Shown here piece by piece: positions 51,973-61,200 of a stretch of 64,000 nucleotides of DNA. Location of the stretch: assembly GCF_963675165.1 (NCBI RefSeq), contig NC_087380.1:2223803-2287802 (forward strand). The letters run 5' to 3'. The notes beneath the pieces are model-generated. The model had not been told where the DNA came from and searched no databases. It saw nothing but the letters and a program-made list of their open reading frames with translations. The translations under genes were made by a program, and so were the position numbers. Origin of the DNA: Halichondria panicea (taxonomy: Eukaryota > Porifera > Demospongiae > Suberitida > Halichondriidae). Position 1 is the stretch's first letter. Each line of letters begins with the position of its first letter.

Positions 51973-54730
51973 GTTTCTCCAGCAGCGTGGTTGGTGTAAC
52001 GATGAGATCAATGCTCGTATTGAGCGTATTGAGGCAGACTCTAGTGGAGTGAAGGAGGACGAGGGACTCTACGCCACCTACACCACCTACGCCATGCTAC
52101 ACACCTATCGCAATGAGTGAGTGGGGGAGGGGGTGGTTACAATGTACCTATACTACTAAAATACGAATGAAGATTGTTTAGTGGATTATTGAAAGGATCG
52201 AGGGACAATTGTATTTATATGTATGGTGTAGCTAGACATTTATTATACTTGTGCATGAAGTATAATTATAGTGGAGTTGGATGTGCTTGGAGCCTTTGGT
52301 ACTGCCATTGATTGTTTGCAGGTATTAATGTGTTCAGTGTCCGTGATACAGTGTAACTGTCACTGTATTTAAATTGCAGTATGGGAATCTATTATGCTAG
52401 CTTGCATGAGCAGATTTTGCATGTTGTCTTTGCTGTATCACATGATATACATTGTCTTCTGCAAAAACATTTATGTATGCTTTTACTTGTATAAACTTTC
52501 ATTGTTTCTGACCTCTAGATCTGATATCTCAGGAGCTGAAATAGCGAGGTGAGAGGACGACCCTTGTAGAGTAAAAGGGGCCACACCAGAGACCACCACC
52601 ACTACCCCACATGTGTATGAGGTGGCTGAGAAAGTTGAAAGCTGTAGCTACGTGTGTATAATATGTGTATAGTACGTTATAGCCTCGACTCAAGGCACAT
52701 AATTATAATTAGCATGTATGCTAAAACTAAAGCCTTTAACTTTGAGTGTATGCATGTGGGTGTATAATATTATGGTGTATAATATTATACCGTATAGCTG
52801 GTAATTTTTGTGGGGCAATTATTATGTTCGTGGTTTTCGTGGTTGAAGCTCAGACCACATTTTACCCATGAATGAAGCGACATTGCCTACCTTTACTGCA
52901 GCAACCACGAAAATATCATTCACGAAGTGACTATAAATATCGCTCAACCACAAATTTTGTTTTTTGCCCCCCGAAAATTACCCGCTATATGGTATAATTA
53001 TGTACATGTACTGCAATTATGTGCTGTACTGTGACCTCGCTTTTATGAATTCTTTCTATAGAGCCAGTACATGCTGTTGTGGAATTATGAATGACATTAG
53101 CGATTGGCTATATATCTGTCCTCCCTGCAGTCTCCACAGCTGATCAGTATATAGAAGGTGTCACATGACCTCACACTTTTAGAGTTAGCTTGGATGAACC
53201 CACACATCTCGTGAGTTCACCATCTCTTGAGTGAACTTAGCTATTCTGTCAGTAGACTAGTATATATAATGATCCCCTATTGAGGTTGTTGTATCTTGCA
53301 CCCCAACTACCCCATGTGTACACATAATTTATTTGCTTTCAGTTTGGTTTCCTATAGCCACAATGGCATTATTATAGGTATTCCATGAACTTAGCTATGT
53401 GCACAAGTGGTCTTTGCTTTCTTTCAAAGAGTATATAGTCTGGCTGTGACTGGTGTGTGCTTGCTTTCAATTTGATAGAGTGCTCTATATAGTGTTTATG
53501 AATTGCCTGTTGTGTTGCTCTGAGGCAATGTTTTTGCACGTGTGTGGCCTTTCAATAGCTTAGGGCTGTGATAGTTTAGGAACTCTAGCAAATGGTGCAT
53601 GTTGCCTTTGCTCCATTAGTCAATCTGTTCATATGACGGTAGAGTGGGACTATCTCAACAAGTGCCTTCTGCTAGAACTTTAATGATCAATCCTTTCTTT
53701 GTTGACTACTTCAGCTTTTGCATGTCTGCTCATCAACATTATCCAACATTCTAATCACTATAACTTGATTTATAGTGTGAAAGTGACCTACATACTGTAA
53801 CTCTATATTGCCTTGCATAATTATAGCTTTCACTATAGAGGAAGCTAGTATATATAAAGAAGCCACTTCTGGTTTTGAAACTGTTTATCAAATCTCTTCG
53901 TTTATATACTCTGCCCAATATCCAATATCGCCCACAAAATTAATGCTTCCGTTCTGTTTTGTGCAGTCCTAGTATTGTTTGACAGTTGAGGGCTCATTTA
54001 TGTACTGTCAAATTAATGCTTAGACTGGTCTTGATGTAGCTCTGGCAATTACTATGCTGTTAGGAACAGTTGTCACTGTTTAAAAAGAAAGTACTTGTTG
54101 AGTTAGTGTTATAATTATGCAGTTCTTATAATTATTCTCTGCCTTCGCACGACATGGTTTATGTTACTTTCTTTGGTGTTCACTGGTAAATTCAACGAGT
54201 CTTCAACCGTGCCTTGTCACCCACACACACGCAACGTATCATGTAAGTAACAGGTAGTTCATATAATGATACTTACAAATCTTACAATGTGATGTATCTA
54301 TTATACAATGCATTGTGCTTTCATTCTTAACTTATAAGTAGTCAACTCTCTGCTCAGTTCATCACAATTATTCTCCGATTCAAGATCATTTCCATGTTAA
54401 GGTCATTACCAGATAAAAAGTTGATCGCGTGTCCATTCTGTAAACGCAGGGGGTGAATGCTCTCTGAGCATCTTCTTCTATATACTACCATTTTAAAGTG
54501 TCATGCATTAATTGCCATCTACCATTTTTTCTCCCATTCCCTCGGTAGAGATGGAAGAAGGTTCAAGGTACCCTGCTGTATGGGGGGGGTACGGATTTGC
54601 ATCACCATTCGAATTTGACTCTTTTCTCAGTTTATTTCTGTACTATGCCACCAACACGATGGAGAAACACAACCCTGAACTAGAGACAATGCTTAGATAC
54701 CCTGCATTCCATGTGGACAGGGGCCGTTAG
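51973..54730 (+). pseudogene. p85-like 3'-end fragment, copy D
   Basis: The coiled-coil end at 51973-52115 reads LQQRGWCNDEINARIE and carries a small in-frame repeat (TTYTTYAM), so this piece is open. The linker near 52519-52612 and the SH2-start piece at 53134-53212 are badly eroded. The FLVR segment is missing (54188-54250 keeps only its flanks and the donor). The last exon, 54550-54730, has a scrambled start with a G run, then YGFASPFEFDSFLSLFLYYA and the intact end HNPELE...YPAFHVDRGR-stop. Between pieces I see a TACCGTATAG-type element (52788-52994) and otherwise only unannotated AT-rich sequence. Confidence 0.6.
52788..52994. mobile_element. TACCGTATAG-type MITE in the D tail
   Basis: Left TACCGTATAGCTGGTAATTT and right AAATTACCCGCTATATGGTA are inverted repeats, with GGGGC/GCCCC continuing inward; about 207 bp, no ORF. 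Confidence 0.7.
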
Positions 54731-55202
54731 TAACTGAACTAGCAGCTGTACAGTATTGTATGTGTATAACTATTTATAGGATTCTCTTTCTGTGTATGTT
54801 GTGGGGGTATGTATATGTAGATATAATTATAATAAGGTACATAATTATGTCAGATTTTAGATTGTCTAGGTTCTATAATTCATACATTATACCAACACAA
54901 CACTATTGTTTATTAAGTTCACGTATCATATTAGTTACTCATTAATTCGCCATTCTTGTAGAGTTCCTTACCATTGTATAGTCTAGTATGCAATGTATTA
55001 CCTCCTAAACTAGTTTAAGCACCATGCATAATACAGAATTTTGTTTCTGTTTGTTAATGTTGTTGTTGTTGTTGTTTTTGTTGTTTGTCCCATCAAGTAT
55101 AGGTCACATGTGTTTCTGTACAACTCTTCTCTCTTTGAGAGAACAAATTATTTCAATTCAATGTATGTATAAGTATGTGGTTGCATGTACATTCCGTCAT
55201 AC

Positions 55203-55218
55203 ACTTCCTGTTATCATC
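55203..55218 (+). promoter_or_regulatory. Conserved ETS-like motif upstream of gene E
   Basis: ACTTCCTGTTATCATC about 50-65 bp before the ATG, one mismatch to the motif before B and C. Confidence 0.3.
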
Positions 55219-55267
55219 TCTATTAAAGTCAGTTAATTTGGACCATGCATGCATGAACACAGACAGC

Positions 55268-58200
55268 ATGAAGAAGTTACAAGGTGACTGTGTCTCTTGG
55301 CTGGTACTTTTGACTGGAGCTGCTCAGCTCCTATTAGTGTGTGGAGAAGGTTCACCTGCTGGTATGTTTAAAGCTTTCATGAGCTCTGCAACCAAGTCAG
55401 TGTATTATAAATGTATTATGCTTGTATGCAGGAATGTACCTGTCTTTGGGGACCACCACTTTCATTATGAATAACACTGAGATCCTCATCACTAGCATTG
55501 GAGATGATAATGGGGGTAGTCTTCCCCCTCTCATCTGTCACACTGACCTAATGACTTGTTGTACACCCAATGAGACAATGATGACAAGAGGAATTGGAGA
55601 TTGGCGCTATCCAAATGGGGCTCGTGTTCCTGGTGAATCAGGATCTAACTCAGCATCTCAACCGTTTGTGTCATTGAGAAATGTTCATTCCATTAAACTG
55701 GCTCGTAGAGACGATTTTACTCCCCCTCCGTTGGATCCAACTGGTTCCTATTGCTGTATTATACCAACTACTGGAGAAGATATGACCTTCTGTGCCAAAC
55801 TGGGTGAGTTATTATGGAATAATTATTCTCACTCTTGGATTCCATCCAAATTCCTATTCCAGTTGTGTGCCCGTCTCTCCCTGCCCTGACCAATGGAATG
55901 GTCTTATACAACGACTTAACACTGGGTGTGGACACTGTGGCCACCTACACCTGTGACATTGGCTATACTCTAACGGGAGAGGACACCACAACTTGTGGAA
56001 TGGATGGGAACTGGATTACATCAGCTCCTAACTGTCAATGTGGGTGCAACTAAGAATTATAATTTTAGAGTTTTAACAGCATCCACATGCACTCTCCACA
56101 GTACCCGGAACTATGCCAACAGTTACTACTCCTCTGCCCGCCACTTGCCCTGACCTTCAAGAAATGAACAATATAATGATTATTTACGATATGAATCCCA
56201 TGCATATTGGCTCAAGACCAGTGGACACTGTGGCCACCTACACCTGTGATACTGGCTACACTCTCAATGGAGGCACAACCAGGACTTGTGGGAGTGATGG
56301 AGTGTGGAGTGGATCAGCTCCAGTTTGTCAAGGTATATACAATGATATAGTTAAGTGATAGTACAGTATGTATAGTCGTATACCAACTGTTGTATTCTGT
56401 TTTTTTAATGAATATAACAGCAACTTTTGTATAACGGCAACTTTTCAACTTGTGTTCATAAGTTGTGCACATAATTATGGTTACTGTAGCGAGTATATTC
56501 GAGGGTTATAAACTTATGTAGAAATCTTTTTGTTTGTAGATTTAAAACTTACGCAGAATAACAGCCTTTTTGCATTAATTATGAGTGTAAATGTTCGCAG
56601 TATAATAATTATGCTTAATCAGTGAAAACTACTGACAAACATTTTCACCTAGAAGTTTACCCGCAATACGGTATAAGGTATATTGTTATAAATTATGTGT
56701 AAACACATGTACAGCCATTGAGTGTCCTCCTACACCACCCATTTCCAATGGAAGCATGATCTCCTACGCCCCCGATAATACTCAAAATATTTCCCTGGGA
56801 ACTATTGCCACCTACAGTTGTATGATTGGGTTCTCCTTGGTTGTGTCTGAAGTTAGAACCTGTGTGGACGATGATGGAACTGACGCTATTGGAATATGGG
56901 TTGGTCAACCACCAACTTGTGTTCGTAAGTTGTGTTCATGAGGTGTTGGTTGCTATAAGGTATTGCTATGTGTACAGCCATTGAGTGTCCTCCTACACCA
57001 CCCATTTCCAATGGAAGCATGATCTCCTACGCCCCCGATAATACTCGAAATTTTTCCCTGGGAACTATCGCCACCTACAGTTGTATGATTGGGTTCTCCT
57101 TGGTTGTGTCTGAAGTTAGAACCTGTATGGAGGACGATGCATATGGTGGAACTGATGCTATTGGAATATGGGTTGGTCAACCACCAACTTGTACTCGTAA
57201 GTTGGTGTTCATGAGAATTAATGGCTATAAGGTATTGCTATGTGCACAGCCACCAACTTGTGTTCGTAAGTTGTAGAATTAATTTCTTAAAAGGTAATGC
57301 CAAAATAGAAGTAGTGTCTATCGAATTTTATCATTCCACATTCTGTATGTATAATTCACACAGCTATCATGTGTCCACCTCTCACTCATCCCTATGGCTC
57401 GGTAACCTACTCTTCCCTTGGACCATCTTATCCCTTTGGAACACAAGCACTATATGAGATGATATCTTGTCCTGAGGGTACAGAGAAAATAGGAGGAGAT
57501 CATATAAGGAATTGTACTAGTGATGGCAGTAGTACTGTGGGAGCGTGGAATGGAGCTGCTCCCATCTGTGCAGGTTCGTAAATACTTACTCTTTTCTGTA
57601 TTTTGTAACAATTCTTCCATTACTAGATCAACCACTCTTTCTATCACTCCAAGGAATATCCTATACTACCAACAACAGTAACATTCAAGTGACCAGAATT
57701 GGAACCACAAACGACACATCCTTGACCTGTCACACTGACTCAATCACCTGTTGTAGAGGAATACACAATCCAGATGGAAATGCTGGTTTTGGGGAGTGGT
57801 TTTTTCCTAATGGAACAGAGATTGCTCGAAACAGAGTCACTGGTAGTGGGTTCTACTGGGTCAGAAACCTTCAGGCTGTCAGACTCTATCGTCAAGATGA
57901 TATCCAGTCTCCAGTAGGTCGCTACTGCTGTAGAATACCTGACAGTGGTGGAGTGTTGAGGACTGTTTGTGCTAATCTTACAAGTGAGTTTATCATAACA
58001 ATAATTATTAAGCAATTTATATAATGTGACAGCAAACACTATTCGATGTCCCCCTGATGACTCATTGATGGCTCCCACTAATGGGAGTGTCTCATACTCT
58101 AGTCCAGAGGAAGGTGGCAGCTACGTTTTTGGAACGGTGGCCACTTTCTCCTGCTTTCCTGGTTTTGGCCTCAGTACTCTTGGTACTAGAATGTGCAAAG

Positions 58201-61200
58201 GCACTACAATGGGAACCTTTAGTGGTTCCAGTCCAACATGTGATGGTGAGTATCCTAATCTTATACACTACCATACATATACACAGTGATGTTCATATTC
58301 TCATGCCGTATTTTTTCTCACAGCAATAACCTGCTCTGTTCTTGCTGAACTTGTCAATGGGACGATTGATTATTCCCGGTCTCCTAACTCTGCCCGTTAC
58401 AGTTACGGAACAGCAGCTATTTATCAGTGTAACCCCGGGTATAATATAACAAGTGTAGACGAAGTGAGGACTTGTACTGGTGATGGTATGAGGTCAGTTG
58501 GAGAATGGGATACTACTGCTCCTCAATGTCCACGTACGTTTTTTATTGTAACTGGTCATGTCACATGATACTGTACACACACAGCTGTGGACTGTGAGAC
58601 TCCTCCGTCTATTATCAATGGATCTCCTGGGATACCAACAACCACAACATTCACAGGGACAGTGACCTATAGCTGTAATGATGGCTATGCACTCTTTGGG
58701 ATTGCTACAAGTACTTGTCAGGCAAATGCAACCTGGAGCAGACCACCAGAATGCAGAGGTATGTGCACATTCATTTTACATTATTTAGTGTGCCTTTCTA
58801 GACCATAAGATATAGACTTTTGTTTCTTGTTCAAATATTACCAATGTTACCTCTCGAAGTAAGCTTGTCCCACTAAAATTAATAACACTAATGTATGGAA
58901 TTCAATTCAATTCAATTCCATCATTGTACGTACAATGCAAATTTAAACATATATACTAATTTCCTCTTCTAAAACTTTTGAGCAAAGCAAACATACAAGA
59001 GGCATTAGCACAGCACAGTTTGCAATAATTATTCGTAATTATATGTTCCCATGCATGCAGCTATTGAATGTCGCACTCTACTGGCCATTACTAATGGAGT
59101 CATCACCTACGTTCCCGACAACACCTCTGGCTATGATCTGGGCACTGTGGCCACTTATGCCTGTGATCCTGGGTTTGTTCTGGACCTCTCCCTGGGGGGA
59201 TCTGAGATGAGCACTTGTGTAGATGATATGGACAATGATGCAGAGGGAGTGTTCGATAACCAGGCTCCAAAATGTGTCCGTAAGTTTCCTTTGGTCTGGT
59301 TTCCAATGCAAATTCCAGATTCATGTTTCTGACCTGCTCAACTTTCTATCATTCAATAACCACATGCAGGTATCATTTGCCAACCTCTTTTCCATTACCC
59401 CTATGGTATGACAACCTATCATCACGAAATTCCACCTTACTCATACGGAACACGAGCAAGATACAACGTCTCATGCCCTCCTGAACTAGAGAGAAGTGGA
59501 GGAGATGATGAGAGGACTTGTACTGATAATGGCCATAGTGTTGTGGGGGTGTGGTCTGGAACTGCTCCCATCTGTGCAGGTTTGCAGTGTAAATGTTGTG
59601 TGTACAAAGTTGAAACATATTCTCTTGTATAGCTCGAGGAGTTTTCCTGTCATTTCAAGGAACAACCTACACTACGAACAACAGTAATATTGTACTCACC
59701 AGGATTGAGACTACAAATGACACATCCTTGACCTGTCACACTGACTCAACCACCTGCTGTAGAGCTGTAGATTCATCTTCAGATATGGGTACTGGAGAGT
59801 GGCTGTTTCCTAATGGAACAAGTATTGTCCGGAAGAAGAGAGTACCTAGTGATGGGTTCTATTATACAAGGTTTCATCAAGCTATCAGACTGTATCGTAA
59901 TGATGATACCCGGACTCCACTGGGAACCTACTGCTGTAGAATACCTGACAGTGGTAGAGTATTGAAGACTATGTGTGCTAACCTCATTGGTGAGTGGTGT
60001 AATACAATGTATCTAGGATTAACTTATTTGTTATTACTGTAGACAACAACATTCGATGTCCCTCTGACTCGGTGATGGCTCCCACTAATGGGATGGTCTC
60101 ACATTCAAGTCCAGTGGAAGGTGGCAGTTACAGCTATGGAACAGTTGCAACCTTTACCTGTTCCACTGGTTTTAGTCTTAATGGTACCTCAACTAGAACA
60201 TGTGATACTGAACAGGGAACATTTAGTGGCACAACCCCATCTTGTATAAGTGAGTATAGAATACCATAATTGTTGTACTTTATTCATTTTTTAAACCCAC
60301 AGCAATCACCTGCTCTGCTCTCACTGCTATTGGAAATGGAAAAATTGTCTACTCTAGCGACATGATTAAACCTTATAACTATGGAACAACAGCTATGTAT
60401 AAGTGTGACCCTGGGTACGAGATAACAAGTGGAAACAAAAAGAGAAACTGCACTGGCGATGGTACTACACAAAGTGGCGATTGGAACGGAACTGCTGCAA
60501 TGTGTTCACGTAAGTTGGAAAACGTCTTTTATTGAGACGTTTATGCAATGTATTACTGACAGCTGTATCCTGTGGCCAAGTTCCTTCTGATACTAATGCA
60601 TCTCCTGGGACACCAACTCGACAAACCTTTGGAGGGACAGTGACCTACAGCTGTAATGAAGGCTATGCACTCTTTGGAATTGCAACAAGTACTTGTCAGG
60701 CAAACGCAACCTGGAGCAGACCACCAGAATGCAGAGGTATGTGCACATTCATTTTACATTATTTAGTGTGCCTTTCTAGACCATAAGATATAGACTTTTG
60801 TTTCTTGTTCAAATATTACCAATGTTACCTCTCGAAGTAAGCTTGTCCCACTAAAATTAATAACACTAATGTATGGAATTCAATTCAATTCAATTCGATC
60901 ATTGTACGTACAATGCAAATTTAAACATATATACTAATTTCCTCTTCTAAAACTTTTGAGCAAAGCAAACATACAAGAGGCATTAGCACAGCACAGTTTG
61001 CAATAATTATTCGTAATTATATGTTCCCATGCATGCAGCTATTGAATGTCGCACTCTACTGGCCATTACTAATGGAGTCATCACCTACGTTCCCGACAAC
61101 ACCTCTGGCTATGATCTGGGCACTGTGGCTACTTATGCCTGTAACCCTGGGTTTGTTCTGGACCTCTCCCTGGGGGGATTTGAGATGAGCACTTGTGTAG

